The notes under the pieces: model-generated | Seen by the model: only the letters and a program-made list of their open reading frames with translations | Database searches by the model: none | What the model was told of the DNA's origin: nothing | Shown here: piece after piece, positions 26,735 to 35,401 of the stretch | Layout of the letters: each line of letters starts with the position of its first letter | Position numbering within the stretch: the stretch's first letter is position 1 | From: Nitriliruptorales bacterium | Lineage (GTDB): Bacteria > Actinomycetota > Nitriliruptoria > Euzebyales > Egibacteraceae | Reading direction: 5' to 3' | Assembly: GCA_009377835.1 (NCBI GenBank) | Contig: WHTG01000001.1 | Span: 1 to 58,912, forward strand | DNA: 58,912 nucleotides | Position numbers and translations under genes: made by a program

Positions 26735-27580
26735 TCAGCGGCGGCCGACGAAGAGGCTTTGCAGCCCGCGGCCGATAACGGACCGCTCGTCGGAGATCGT
26801 GGAAGCGGCCAACCCGACACCGTCGTGGTCGATCGTCGTCACCGCGTCGAGGCAGACCCACTCTCCAACCGGCATCCGGTGCAGATGGACCGACAGGTCG
26901 GTATTGATCGAGTAGAAGCGGCGGAAACTCAGTTCACCGCTGACACCGTTACCGGAATCAGCGGCGATCAGGACGCGCGTCAAGGCGCTGGGCTCCTCGC
27001 CGACGACCAGCGGGTGGCGCATGCGAAGCCACGCTGTGGCCGGGCCGGCCGTCGTGAAGCTGCCGGCCACGAAGCGCCACTCCATGGCCATGTGGTAGCC
27101 GACGTCGGGCCAGCCGGGGAACTCGCCGGCGGGGCCTACTGTCGCGGGTCCCGGCGGTGCAGGAGTGGGACGGGTGCGCCGTGCCTCCCCGTCGGCGTAG
27201 CGGATGCGCCATGCCGCGGCGCGCATCACCTCGAGTCCGTCCGCCGCCAGCGATGCCTCGACCAGTTCGACGTTGCGTCCCGGGCGCCGCACCGACGCGG
27301 ACACCTCGAACGTTGTGATCGGCACGGGGCGGAGGATGTCGAACACCACACGGGCGACCATCATCTCCATCTCCCCGCTGGACCCGCACCGCTCGATCGC
27401 CCGCCCGAGCAACGCGGCGGGCGGGCCCGCATGCTGCGCGTCGGCGCTCCACGGCCCGCGTGTGAGTTCAGTCGCGGTGAAACGTCCGTCCTGCTCCGGC
27501 GTGAAGAAGGCGGCGTCGTCACCTGGCTTGCTCGTGGATACGTGGTTGCCGCTCACCGGCGGACACCTTACTTGCGACAT
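26735..27580 (-). CDS. Acyl-CoA thioesterase-like (4HBT/TesB fold) protein
   Basis: A 281-residue protein with two hot-dog halves. FTATELTRGPWSADAQHAGPPAALLGRAIE matches the N-terminal half of PF13622-type thioesterases, and SINTDLSVHLHRMPVGEWVCLDA matches the C-terminal half, ending DERSVIGRGLQSLFV. Such proteins hydrolyse acyl-CoA in the cytoplasm. The ATG at 27580 is weakly supported by a GGGG sequence; an upstream GTG/TTG is possible. It is divergent from a small plus-strand frame that starts 13 bases away. Confidence 0.8.
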   Translation of the reverse strand: MSQVRCPPVSGNHVSTSKPGDDAAFFTPEQDGRFTATELTRGPWSADAQHAGPPAALLGRAIERCGSSGEMEMMVARVVFDILRPVPITTFEVSASVRRPGRNVELVEASLAADGLEVMRAAAWRIRYADGEARRTRPTPAPPGPATVGPAGEFPGWPDVGYHMAMEWRFVAGSFTTAGPATAWLRMRHPLVVGEEPSALTRVLIAADSGNGVSGELSFRRFYSINTDLSVHLHRMPVGEWVCLDAVTTIDHDGVGLAASTISDERSVIGRGLQSLFVGRR

Positions 27581-27592
27581 CGCCCCGGACAC

Positions 27593-27754
27593 GTGACCGT
27601 ACAGGTCGACCGCGCGGAGGCGGAGGCGTTGCTCCTTGACCTCGCCCGACAGACAGCCCACCGACTGGGCGGAACCCTGAACCTCGTCCACACAACGCCT
27701 CGGGGCACCAGGATCGAGGTGCGATTCACGTCGAGCGGCGCGGCGCGGCGCTGA
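27593..27754 (+). CDS. Short ORF resembling a histidine-kinase C-terminus (fragment?)
   Basis: A 53-codon frame from a GTG at 27593. Its product segment ARQTAHRLGGTLNLV followed by PRGTRIEVRF resembles the last strand-helix portion of histidine-kinase ATPase domains (A..HGG.L...S....GT.F...). Codon use has the usual G/C third positions. No kinase body lies upstream, because that DNA is the divergent thioesterase gene, and no Shine-Dalgarno is visible. It may be a remnant of a lost kinase or an unrelated small protein. Similarity was judged by eye. Confidence 0.35.
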   Translation: MTVQVDRAEAEALLLDLARQTAHRLGGTLNLVHTTPRGTRIEVRFTSSGAARR

Positions 27755-27780
27755 GTTGCTCGACGGCTACCGAACGGGGT

Positions 27781-28593
27781 TCACCTGCGGCGCGTCACCC
27801 AGGCTGCCCTGGTCGCCGCTTGACGCTGGCGGCGCACCCGGCCGTCCCTGCGGGCCTGCTTGCGCGGTGCCGCCTTCGAAGCCGAGGTTTTGGCTGGTGC
27901 CCTGGACTTGGCGACGGACGCCGTCTTGGGCGGCGACGCCTGGACTCGGTGGGCGACCACCTTGGACGGCGCAGGCGACTTTCTAGGTGCGGCCGCCGTC
28001 GCGCGACGCGCGCTCTTGGCGGGCGACGACGACGTCACCTGCGTCTTGGCCGTGCTCTTCCCCGGCGTCTTGGCCGTGCTCTTGCCTGGTTTGGACGTCT
28101 CGCTCTTTGGGTCGGGATCCGGCTGCGGGTTGTTCGTGCCGGCGCTGCCGCGGCGGGGCGGGGCGGGCGTGGGCTCGGCGGGCGGCTTCGTGCGGTCTGT
28201 TGGCGTCGGCTCGGCGGGCCGTGGCCGCACGACGGTGGGGTCGGTCGGATCCGCCGGATCGGCGCCCGAGCCTGATGTCGGGAGTCGGCGGAGGATCGGG
28301 TCGAGCGGAGTCAGGACGTCCGGCACGAGGATGAGTTCCTCGTCGCCCGCGACTTCCTGATCGCCAGCCTCCTCGGATTCCTCCACCGCCTCGACCAGTC
28401 GCTTTGGCCCCCTCGAACCCGGCGGGTCGACGGTGACGACCTGGCGGGAGTCGCCGTTCTTCCCCGCGGGGGTGTTCGCGCCGTTGGACAGGAAGGGCGC
28501 CATCGAAATGGTCCCCGCGGCGATGACCGCGACGAGGACGACGGACGACAGGACCAGCGTCGCCAGTGTGCCCCGCGCCTGATGCGCGCCCAT
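27781..28593 (-). CDS. Single-pass protein with long Pro/Ala/Lys-rich tail
   Basis: A 270-residue protein of unknown function. One hydrophobic segment at about residues 8-34 (TLATLVLSSVVLVAVIAAGTI) is followed by an acidic stretch (EAVEESEEAGDQ), a proline/threonine-rich middle (PTDPTVVRPRPAEPTP) and a strongly basic Ala/Lys/Arg tail with repeated AKT/APRK units, ending in many arginines. The ATG follows GGAAGG. It follows dnaB on the same strand with 161 bp between them. The tail recalls histone-H1-like or wall-binding linkers, but no domain is recognised. Confidence 0.7.
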   Translation of the reverse strand: MGAHQARGTLATLVLSSVVLVAVIAAGTISMAPFLSNGANTPAGKNGDSRQVVTVDPPGSRGPKRLVEAVEESEEAGDQEVAGDEELILVPDVLTPLDPILRRLPTSGSGADPADPTDPTVVRPRPAEPTPTDRTKPPAEPTPAPPRRGSAGTNNPQPDPDPKSETSKPGKSTAKTPGKSTAKTQVTSSSPAKSARRATAAAPRKSPAPSKVVAHRVQASPPKTASVAKSRAPAKTSASKAAPRKQARRDGRVRRQRQAATRAAWVTRRR

Positions 28594-28754
28594 CTAGCCC
28601 TGCCTTCCCGCGTCGTGACGCCGATAGCGTTCCCCCACCCGTGATGGTACGCCCAATGCACAGTGTGCGTCCATGCTTACACAGAGTACCGGCGCATTCC
28701 GGGCACCCCGGTCCGCGCCGGAGCACCGGCCGACCGAGCCAGCGCGCGCCCGCG

Positions 28755-30164
28755 TCACAATGGCCCGCCGGCCGCCACGGGGCCGCGCGCCATGTTCGCG
28801 AAGCGGGAATGGTGGCCCAGGAAGGACAGCCGGATGGTCCTGAGCGGGCCATTGCGGTGCTTGGCCACGATCAATTCTGCCTCGCCCTTGGCCGGCGAGT
28901 CCGGGTCGTAAACCTCGTCGCGGTAGATGAAGGCCACCAGGTCGGCGTCCTGCTCGATGCTTCCACTCTCCCGCAGGTCGGCGAGCTGCGGGCGGCGGTC
29001 GTCGCGCGCCCGGTCCTCGGGCTTTCGTGACAGCTGTGACAAGGCCATGACAGGAACATCGAGCTCTTTCGCCAAAATCTTTAGCCCTCGGCTGAGCTCG
29101 GACACCTCCTGCACACGATTCTCGACCCGCCGGTGGGACTGCATCAGCTGCAGGTAGTCCACGATCACCAGGCTCAGGCCGTGTTTCTGCTTCAGGCGCC
29201 GGCACTTCGATCGGATCTCCATCAGGTTGATCCCGGCCGTGTCGTCGATGAACAACGGCGCCTCGGCCAGACGCCCCATCGCCTGTGACAGCTTGGCCCA
29301 GTCAGGATCTTCGAGTCGCCCTGTCCGCAGCTTCTCCAGGTTCACACGCGACTCGGCGGCGAGCAGCCGCATGACCAGTTCCTCGGCGGACATCTCAAGC
29401 GAGAACATCGCGACCGGCAGGCGGCTCTCCACCGTCACGTGCGAGGCCATGTTGGTGACGAGGGTGGATTTCCCCATCGCCGGGCGGGCGGCCACGATCA
29501 CCAGATTGCCTGGCTGCAGCCCGGCGGTGAGGTCGTCGAAGTCGACAAACCCCGTGGGCAGCCCGGTGATGCCGGATTTGCTCTCGCTGAGCCGTTCGAG
29601 CAACTCGAAGCTGTCGTGCAAGAGCGGCTTGATCGGCTGGATGTCACCGGTGCGACCGCGCTGCGCCACATCGAAGACGACCTGTTCCGCCGCATCCAGT
29701 GCCTCGTCCACGCCCGACTCGGGCTGGTACCCGAGCCGTGTGACCACGGTGCCGGCGTCTATGAGCCTGCGCCGCAGTGAGTGCTCCGCGACGATCCGCG
29801 CGTAATACAGCGCGTTCGCCGCGGTCGGCACCTGCTGGACGATCCCCGTCAGCGAGACGACGCCACCGACGTCGTCGAGCGAGCCACGACGGTCCAGTTC
29901 GTCGGCGAGAGTCACGGTGTCCAGCGGTTCACCGCGGTTGTACAGATCCCGCGCAGCCTCGAAGATCGTGCGGTGCGCGCCGCGGTAGAAGTCCTCGGGC
30001 CCGACGATCTCGCTGATGTCCGCGACAGCGTTTCGCGAGAGCAGCATGCTGCCCAGGACACTGGTCTCAGCATTCAGGTTGTGCGGGGGAACCCGGTCGT
30101 AGGTTGTGGAACCGATGGTGCGCGCAGAGGGGGAAGGAGCGCTGGTGTCGGGCTGTGCAGCCAC
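28755..30164 (-). CDS. dnaB: Replicative DNA helicase DnaB
   Basis: A 469-residue hexameric helicase that unwinds DNA at the replication fork. The N-terminal domain (VPPHNLNAETSVLGSML) is followed by the RecA-like core with Walker A ARPAMGKST, Walker B VIVDYLQLM, and ALSQLSRKPEDR. The region from RRPQLADLRESGSIEQDADL to the C-terminus is intact. There is no intein, although DnaB is a frequent intein host in actinobacteria. The GTG start follows GAGGAG. It is the last gene of the rpsF-ssb-rpsR-rplI-dnaB run. Confidence 0.96.
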   Translation of the reverse strand: MAAQPDTSAPSPSARTIGSTTYDRVPPHNLNAETSVLGSMLLSRNAVADISEIVGPEDFYRGAHRTIFEAARDLYNRGEPLDTVTLADELDRRGSLDDVGGVVSLTGIVQQVPTAANALYYARIVAEHSLRRRLIDAGTVVTRLGYQPESGVDEALDAAEQVVFDVAQRGRTGDIQPIKPLLHDSFELLERLSESKSGITGLPTGFVDFDDLTAGLQPGNLVIVAARPAMGKSTLVTNMASHVTVESRLPVAMFSLEMSAEELVMRLLAAESRVNLEKLRTGRLEDPDWAKLSQAMGRLAEAPLFIDDTAGINLMEIRSKCRRLKQKHGLSLVIVDYLQLMQSHRRVENRVQEVSELSRGLKILAKELDVPVMALSQLSRKPEDRARDDRRPQLADLRESGSIEQDADLVAFIYRDEVYDPDSPAKGEAELIVAKHRNGPLRTIRLSFLGHHSRFANMARGPVAAGGPL

Positions 30165-30179
30165 GCACGTCTCCTCGTC

Positions 30180-30629
30180 TTAGGTACCGCGCGCAACCTC
30201 CACGCGGATGGTTGCCGTAACTTCCGGATGAATCCGAACCTCCACCTCGTGGGTCCCGAGGTGCTTGAAGGGCTTGTCCATGGGAACCCGCCGCCGGTCG
30301 ACTGGGACGCCGAGTTGCTCCTTGATGGCGGCGGCGACGACCGCGTTTCCGACCGACCCGTACAGCGTCCCGTCCTCGCCGGCCTTCGCGTTGACGGTGA
30401 CGGACCGCGCCTCGAGGCGTTCCTTGAGTTCCTGCGCCTCGCCCAGCGTCTTTGCCTCACGCTTCACGCGCGCCTGGCGCATCGCCTCCGCGTCCTTGGC
30501 CGCGCCCTTGGACGCGAGCATCGCCAGGTTGCGGGGCACCAGGAAGTTGTTGCCATAGCCGTCCGCGACCTCCACGATCTCGCCCGCACCCCCCAGATTC
30601 GGGACGTCCTGCTTCAGGATGACCTTCAT
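30180..30629 (-). CDS. rplI: 50S ribosomal protein L9
   Basis: A 149-residue L9. The N-terminal RNA-binding domain has the signature MKVILKQDVPNLGGAGEIVEVADGY with GNNFLVPRNLA, a long connecting helix rich in A/K/E, and a C-terminal domain (LYGSVGNAVVAAAIKEQLGVPVDRR). It binds 23S rRNA near the L1 stalk. AAGGACG precedes the ATG. It is cotranscribed with rpsR upstream and dnaB downstream. Confidence 0.97.
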   Translation of the reverse strand: MKVILKQDVPNLGGAGEIVEVADGYGNNFLVPRNLAMLASKGAAKDAEAMRQARVKREAKTLGEAQELKERLEARSVTVNAKAGEDGTLYGSVGNAVVAAAIKEQLGVPVDRRRVPMDKPFKHLGTHEVEVRIHPEVTATIRVEVARGT

Positions 30630-30638
30630 CGTGCGTCC

Positions 30639-30869
30639 TTATCGGCTGCTGTAGGGCAGCAGTGCCATCTCACGCGCATTCTTGATCGCCTGTGACAGCA
30701 GCTTCTGATGCTGCGGGGTGGTGCCGGTGACCCGCAGCGAGCGGATCTTGCCGCGGTCGCTCACGAATTTCTTGAGCAGTGCGACGTCTTTGTAGTCGAT
30801 GTAGTCGATCTTGTTCTTACAGAAGTAGCAGTCTTTGCGCTTCGGGGGCTTCGTTGGCCGAGTGGCCAT
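30639..30869 (-). CDS. rpsR: 30S ribosomal protein S18 (CxxC zinc form)
   Basis: A 76-residue S18 with the core [23 protein letters not shown] and the C-terminal ITGTTPQHQ-like stretch. The N-terminus holds DCYFCKNK, a CxxC pair typical of the zinc-binding (C+) version of S18. Actinobacteria often carry a second, cysteine-free copy used in zinc limitation; none is present in this window. The ATG follows AAGGAG. Confidence 0.97.
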   Translation of the reverse strand: MATRPTKPPKRKDCYFCKNKIDYIDYKDVALLKKFVSDRGKIRSLRVTGTTPQHQKLLSQAIKNAREMALLPYSSR

Positions 30870-30903
30870 GGTTCGCTCCTTGGGGAAGTCGGCTGGAAGA
30901 TGT

Positions 30904-31368
30904 CTAGAACGGGACGTCGTCAGGCGCCGGCGCCTGTGTCGGCGGAGGTGCCCCGCCCCAGCTGGTGTCGCCGCCGCCGGAACCCCCGCCGCCGCTCCGG
31001 GTGACTTTGTTGACCTTGGCGGTCGCCCAGCGCAGGCTCGGGCAGACCTCGTCGGCCTCGATCTCGGTCACCCAGCGGGTCTGTCCTTCCTTGTCCTCAT
31101 AGGACCGGGAACGCAGGCGGCCGATCACGACGACCCGGTGGCCGCGCTTGAGGGACTCGGCGATGTTCTCGGCATGATCACGCCAGATGTTGACGTTGAA
31201 GAAGCCGTCGAGTTCCTCGTCCCACCCGTTCGTCTCGCGGTTGAACCTCCGCCGGTTCACGGCAACGCGCATGTTTGCAACGGCAGCGCCGGCCGGCGTG
31301 TACCGCAACTCAGGGTCGTCCGCGAGGTTGCCGACGATGGTGATGCTGTTCTCTGTTGATGTTGGCAC
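30904..31368 (-). CDS. ssb: Single-stranded DNA-binding protein
   Basis: A 154-residue SSB. An OB-fold (residues about 4-108) contains [16 protein letters not shown] and [32 protein letters not shown] glycine-rich linker follows, then the acidic tip PDDVPF that docks partner proteins. The GTG at 31368 follows AAAGGACG and gives the family-standard N-terminus; a longer frame upstream is rejected. Confidence 0.96.
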   Translation of the reverse strand: MPTSTENSITIVGNLADDPELRYTPAGAAVANMRVAVNRRRFNRETNGWDEELDGFFNVNIWRDHAENIAESLKRGHRVVVIGRLRSRSYEDKEGQTRWVTEIEADEVCPSLRWATAKVNKVTRSGGGGSGGGDTSWGGAPPPTQAPAPDDVPF

Positions 31369-31440
31369 GAGGCGTCCTTTCCGACGGACTGTGTCGCCGG
31401 CGTTCGGCGCCGGCACCGGGTGCGCAGCTGCGCAGTCGGA

Positions 31441-31746
31441 TCAGGAAGCGCGCTTGATGCGCGGACCCGGGCGAACGACCTTGTGACGGACGACCTCGTC
31501 GGCAAGCCGCAGCTGCCGCTCGACCTCGAGCAGCCCGTCGGAGGACACCTGCGCGTCGATCACGGTGTAGTAGCCCTCGTTCATGTGCTGGATCTCGTAG
31601 GCGAACTGCCGCTTGCCCCAATGATCGACGCGCTCCACCGTGCCGCCCTGGTCGGCAATGAGCGTCGTGAAGCGCTCGATGGCCGCGGTGACGGCATTCT
31701 CGTCGAGAGAGCCGCGCGTGATGATCATGAGTTCGTACGAACGCAT
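31441..31746 (-). CDS. rpsF: 30S ribosomal protein S6
   Basis: A 101-residue S6 with the opening RSYELMIITRGSLDE, the VERVDHWGKRQFAYEIQHMNEGYYTVI core and the C-terminal LRLADEVVRHKVVRP. S6 pairs with S18 in the platform of the small subunit. It is the first gene of the minus-strand operon and is preceded by a predicted promoter. AGGAACG precedes the ATG. Confidence 0.97.
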   Translation of the reverse strand: MRSYELMIITRGSLDENAVTAAIERFTTLIADQGGTVERVDHWGKRQFAYEIQHMNEGYYTVIDAQVSSDGLLEVERQLRLADEVVRHKVVRPGPRIKRAS

Positions 31747-31833
31747 AGACCGTTCCTGTGGTCGTGGTGGCCCCCGCTGCCGAGCGCGTCGTCGCGCGCT
31801 CCGCCAGGAGCAGGACGGTGGGAAGAACCCAAA

Positions 31834-31863
31834 ACGTTACCACCGCCGGTCACGCTGCTTCAA
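31834..31863 (-). promoter_or_regulatory. Predicted promoter of the rpsF-ssb-rpsR-rplI-dnaB operon
   Basis: On the minus strand, TTGAAG (31858-31863) and TAACGT (31834-31839) are 18 bp apart, a good match to a vegetative -35/-10 pair. The start of rpsF is about 88 bases downstream of the -10, leaving an untranslated leader of roughly 80 bases. Confidence 0.55.
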
Positions 31864-31992
31864 TCCGAGTACCGACACCTTAGGCAGGGGATGTGACAGC
31901 TGGGGCAGCCGCGTCCGCGGGCCTGTGGGTCATCGGGGCAGTGCGGCTTCTTCACGCCGCCTGATTACTCCGTCGCCGCGTCCCAGCGCACA

Positions 31993-32664
31993 TCAAGTCG
32001 GAGGGTGCGAAACCTCTTCTCCGGCGTGGGCTTCCCGGACTTCCCGGGCGGCCTCCGCCGAGGCGTCGCCCGTCTCCAGTTCGAGGGCGACATCCGAGGG
32101 ATCGCCCGTCTGGGCGCCGTGCTGTTCGCGCACGGCCTTGATGGCTCCCTGCACGTCGTCAACCGATTCCAACAGCCGCGTCAGTTCCGGGTCGGCCAGC
32201 CCCTGCTCGACCATGCGCTCGAGGAGCGCGAGGAGCGGGTCCCAGTAGCCAGTTGGGTCGAGCAGGATGATCGGTCGGTCGTGGTAGCCGAGCTGCTTGA
32301 GGGTCAGGATCTCGACCACCTCCTCCAATGTCCCGATGCCGCCGGGGAGGACGAGAAACGCGTCACTTCCCTCATCCATCAGCGCCTTGCGCTCGCGCAT
32401 CGTGTCCGTGCGGACCAGTCTGGACACTTCTTCCAGAGCAACCTCACGGTTTGCGAGGAGATGCGGGATCACGCCCGTGACGTGGGCCCCGGCGTCGAGA
32501 GCGGCCCGTGCCACCTCCCCCATGAGTCCGATGTTGCCGCCCCCGTACATGAGGGACCATCCCTCGCGCGCAATCGCGGTACCAAGCGCCCGGGCGGTCC
32601 CGCGGTGGTCAGACGCCACCGCGTCGCTCGACGCGCAGAACACACAGACGGTGGTCACGGCCAT
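31993..32664 (-). CDS. LOG-family Rossmann protein (cytokinin-activating-type phosphoribohydrolase)
   Basis: A 223-residue protein of the LOG/TIGR00730 family. The nucleotide-binding YGGGNIGLMG and the signature LPGGIGTLEEVVE, with MRERKALM between them, are the expected catalytic and binding motifs. LOG enzymes cleave cytokinin riboside monophosphates or AMP to base plus ribose 5-phosphate; bacterial roles are varied. The ATG at MAVTTVCVFC fits the family N-terminus. The C-terminal 40 residues are an acidic extension beyond the domain. Confidence 0.88.
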   Translation of the reverse strand: MAVTTVCVFCASSDAVASDHRGTARALGTAIAREGWSLMYGGGNIGLMGEVARAALDAGAHVTGVIPHLLANREVALEEVSRLVRTDTMRERKALMDEGSDAFLVLPGGIGTLEEVVEILTLKQLGYHDRPIILLDPTGYWDPLLALLERMVEQGLADPELTRLLESVDDVQGAIKAVREQHGAQTGDPSDVALELETGDASAEAAREVREAHAGEEVSHPPT

Positions 32665-32822
32665 GAGACTCACAGGCTAGGCCGTGCCGCCCCGCGCGGC
32701 GGCGGCACCCACCCTGCGGCCCAGCGCTGCACGTTTGCCTCTTCACATCTGAGTCGTGTGAGTGGTGCCGCCCCAGGGTTAGGCTGCCTCCCGTCTGATG
32801 GACTACAAGTACGGGAGTAGCG

Positions 32823-33686
32823 GTGGCTGGAGTCGAGGGACGCGTCGCAGTTGTCACGGGCAGCGGCGGGGGGTTGGGACGGCAACACGCGCTGCTGTTC
32901 GCACAGCGTGGCGCGAAAGTCGTCGTCAACGACCTTGGGGGCTCGCGCGACGGGACGGGCGCCGGGTCGGAGATGGCGGACCGCGTCGTGGACGAGATCA
33001 ACCGGGGCGGCGGCGATGCCGTGGCCAATTACGACAACGTCGCTACGCCTGAGGGCGGGAAGGCCATCGTGCAAAGTGCCGTCGAGGCGTTCGGGACACT
33101 CGACATCGTCGTGAACAACGCCGGGATCCTGCGCGATGTCACCTTCCACAAGATGGACGACGCCCAGTGGGACGCTGTGCTCAAGGTGCACCTGTACGGG
33201 TCGTACCACGTCACGCGCGCCGCGTGGCCTCTTCTGCGCGAGAAGAACTACGGCCGCGTGGTCGTCACGACCTCGACGTCCGGTCTGTACGGCAACTTCG
33301 GGCAGTCCAACTACGGCGCCGCCAAGCTTGGCGTCGTCGGCATGATCAACACCCTGGCGCTCGAAGGCCGCAAGTACAACGTCCACGCAAACGCGGTCGC
33401 GCCGATCGCCGCCACCCGCATGACCGAGGACATCATGCCGGAGGAGGTGCTGGCCACCCTCGACCCGGCCTTCGTCTCGCCGCTGGTGGTGCATCTGTCG
33501 TCCGAGGAGTGCTCGACCTCTGGCGAGGTCGTGCTCGCCGGCGGCGGCAACTACGCCCGCGTGCACTACATGCAGGCAAAGGGCGCGGCCTTCCCGGGTG
33601 TGCCCTCGGTTGACGACATTGCGTCCACCTGGGATCAGATCATGGACATGGACGGCGCCGAGTTGGGCCAGCCGCTCAGCGGCTGA
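32823..33686 (+). CDS. Short-chain dehydrogenase (3-hydroxyacyl-CoA dehydrogenase-like)
   Basis: A 287-residue SDR resembling the dehydrogenase half of peroxisomal multifunctional enzyme type 2. The NAD-binding TGSGGGLGRQHALLFAQRGAKVVVNDLGG, NNAGILRD, the catalytic Ser region (TSTSGLYGN) and Tyr-x-x-x-Lys (YGAAKLG) are all present. The extended NDLGGSRDG loop is typical of the HSD17B4/FabG4-like group. It likely oxidises 3-hydroxyacyl-CoA or a related alcohol with NAD. The GTG follows GGGAG. AlaX lies 36 bases downstream, perhaps cotranscribed. Confidence 0.88.
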   Translation: MAGVEGRVAVVTGSGGGLGRQHALLFAQRGAKVVVNDLGGSRDGTGAGSEMADRVVDEINRGGGDAVANYDNVATPEGGKAIVQSAVEAFGTLDIVVNNAGILRDVTFHKMDDAQWDAVLKVHLYGSYHVTRAAWPLLREKNYGRVVVTTSTSGLYGNFGQSNYGAAKLGVVGMINTLALEGRKYNVHANAVAPIAATRMTEDIMPEEVLATLDPAFVSPLVVHLSSEECSTSGEVVLAGGGNYARVHYMQAKGAAFPGVPSVDDIASTWDQIMDMDGAELGQPLSG

Positions 33687-33721
33687 CCGCGCCGGCACCG
33701 CTCGCCGAAAGGAACCAGGCC

Positions 33722-34447
33722 ATGACCGCGACGGAGCCGCTGTACAGCACGGATGCGTATCTGAAGACGTTCGAGGCGGCGGTCGTCGACGTGGACCCTG
33801 ACCGTCGCCGCGTGGCGCTCAACCGCACCGCGTTCTACCCGGGGGGCGGGGGGCAGCCCAACGACGAGGGGCTGCTGCGTTGGCATGACGCGGTCAGCCG
33901 CGTCACGGCGGTGCGCAGTGAGGGTCCCCTGATCTGGCACACTCTGCCGGCCGAGGCGGCGCTGCCCGACCCCGGCGCTGAAGTTGAAGGGGCGATCGAC
34001 TGGGAGCGGCGGCACCTGCTGATGCGCACGCACACCGCATTGCACGTGCTGTGCGGGGTCATCTACGCCGACCACGGCGTGGCGGTGACGGGCGGGAACA
34101 TGAAGCCGGGCGAGGGGCGGCTGGACTTCGAGTTCGAGGCGATGTCCGTGGACCTGGGCGCGTGGGCGGAGCGTCGGGTCAACGAGGAGATCCAGCGCGC
34201 CCGTGACATCCTCGTCAGCTTCGTCGCCCGTTCGGAAGCTGCCAGCGACCCAGCGCTGATCCGCACCAAGGCCGACCTCATCCCGGCGTCGGTCGACCCC
34301 CTGCGCGTCATCGACATCGTGGGGCTGGACAAGCAGGCCGACGGCGGTACCCATGTGGCCAGCACCGCCGAGGTCGGAACGGTGACCGTCACCAAGACGG
34401 AATCGAAGGGGCGCCACAACAAACGGATCCGCATCAGCGTGTCCTGA
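33722..34447 (+). CDS. alaX: Alanyl-tRNA editing protein AlaX
   Basis: A 241-residue stand-alone editing enzyme that hydrolyses mischarged Ser- or Gly-tRNA(Ala). The N-terminal beta-barrel carries RTAFYPGGGGQPND. The zinc motif has His104 and His108 (HTALH) and His211 in ADGGTHVAST. The cysteine of the AlaRS-type CxxxH is replaced by Asp207; Asp is also an acceptable zinc-site residue, and its presence in other AlaX proteins should be checked. An AAAGGA sequence precedes the ATG. Confidence 0.9.
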   Translation: MTATEPLYSTDAYLKTFEAAVVDVDPDRRRVALNRTAFYPGGGGQPNDEGLLRWHDAVSRVTAVRSEGPLIWHTLPAEAALPDPGAEVEGAIDWERRHLLMRTHTALHVLCGVIYADHGVAVTGGNMKPGEGRLDFEFEAMSVDLGAWAERRVNEEIQRARDILVSFVARSEAASDPALIRTKADLIPASVDPLRVIDIVGLDKQADGGTHVASTAEVGTVTVTKTESKGRHNKRIRISVS

Positions 34448-34554
34448 CGGACATGCCGCACGGAAATGTTCGGCTAAACACTGATTATTTCGCTTCGCGC
34501 TCGGGCATACGGTCAGTTGAGCACGTCCCACAACCAGGGTTTCCAGGAGGCGGT

Positions 34555-35385
34555 ATGGACAGCGAACCGATTCGCAACGCATTGACTACCACGGCGGAAT
34601 TCTTGCCGAAGCTGCTCGGCTTCCTCGCGATTCTGATCATCGGCTACTTCATCGCCAAGGTCATCGCGAAGGTGGTCGACAAGATTCTCGAGCGAGTCGG
34701 CTTCGACCGTGCCGTCGACCGTGGCGGCCTGCGCAAGGCGCTCGCCAAGAGCCAATACGACCCCAGCGACATTCTCGCCAAGGTGGTGTTCTACGCCCTC
34801 TTCCTGTTCGTGCTGACATTGGCGTTCAGCGTCTTTGGTGAGAACCCCATCAGCGAGCTGCTCACGAGTGTCATCGCCTACCTGCCCAAGGTCTTCGTCG
34901 CCGTCATCATCATCGTGGTCGCGTCGGCCGTGGCCACCGCGGTTCGCGAGATCATCGACGCCGCGCTCGGCGGGCTGTCGTACGGGAAGATGCTCGGCAA
35001 CATCGCCGCCATCGCCATCCTCGCGATCGGTGTGTTCGCGGCACTCAACCAGCTCGAGATCGCCGAGCCCATCGTCAACGGTTTGTTCTACGCCCTGCTC
35101 GCCATCGTCGCCGGGTCCGCGATCATCGCCATTGGTGGTGGAGGGATCCAGCCCATGCGCAACCGCTGGGAGAACGTGATGGCCAAGTACGACGCGGAGA
35201 AGGACAACGTCCGCCGCGAGGTGCAGACCACCAGCAGCGACGACCTCAAGGCGCGCGCAGAGGAACGCAAGCACCAGGCACAGCCGACCGGCAGCGGTAC
35301 CACGTCTGGCGCCGGCGCCACTGCGTCAGGCACGGCCGCCAGCCCCACTATCAACCTCCCGCATGAGGAGAGGACGCGGCCGTAG
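34555..35385 (+). CDS. CmpX-like multi-helix membrane protein (TM_helix repeats)
   Basis: A 276-residue inner-membrane protein with about five hydrophobic segments (residues about 17-40, 75-98, 115-137, 150-170, 183-205). The repeated pattern LGFLAILIIGYFIAKVIAKVVDKILERVGFD and LPKVFVAVIIIVVASAVATAVREIIDAAL resembles conserved TM-helix (PF05552) repeats of CmpX, a relative of small mechanosensitive channels. There is no MscS cytoplasmic domain; instead a charged, Gly/Ala/Thr-rich tail. AGGAGG precedes the ATG, seven bases away. A strong hairpin terminator follows. Confidence 0.82.
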   Translation: MDSEPIRNALTTTAEFLPKLLGFLAILIIGYFIAKVIAKVVDKILERVGFDRAVDRGGLRKALAKSQYDPSDILAKVVFYALFLFVLTLAFSVFGENPISELLTSVIAYLPKVFVAVIIIVVASAVATAVREIIDAALGGLSYGKMLGNIAAIAILAIGVFAALNQLEIAEPIVNGLFYALLAIVAGSAIIAIGGGGIQPMRNRWENVMAKYDAEKDNVRREVQTTSSDDLKARAEERKHQAQPTGSGTTSGAGATASGTAASPTINLPHEERTRP

Positions 35386-35401
35386 TCATCGCCCGAACTC
35401 C

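Noticed and set aside
28755-30164. Intein in DnaB
   Set aside because: The helicase motifs run without interruption and the length (469 residues) is that of an intein-free protein.
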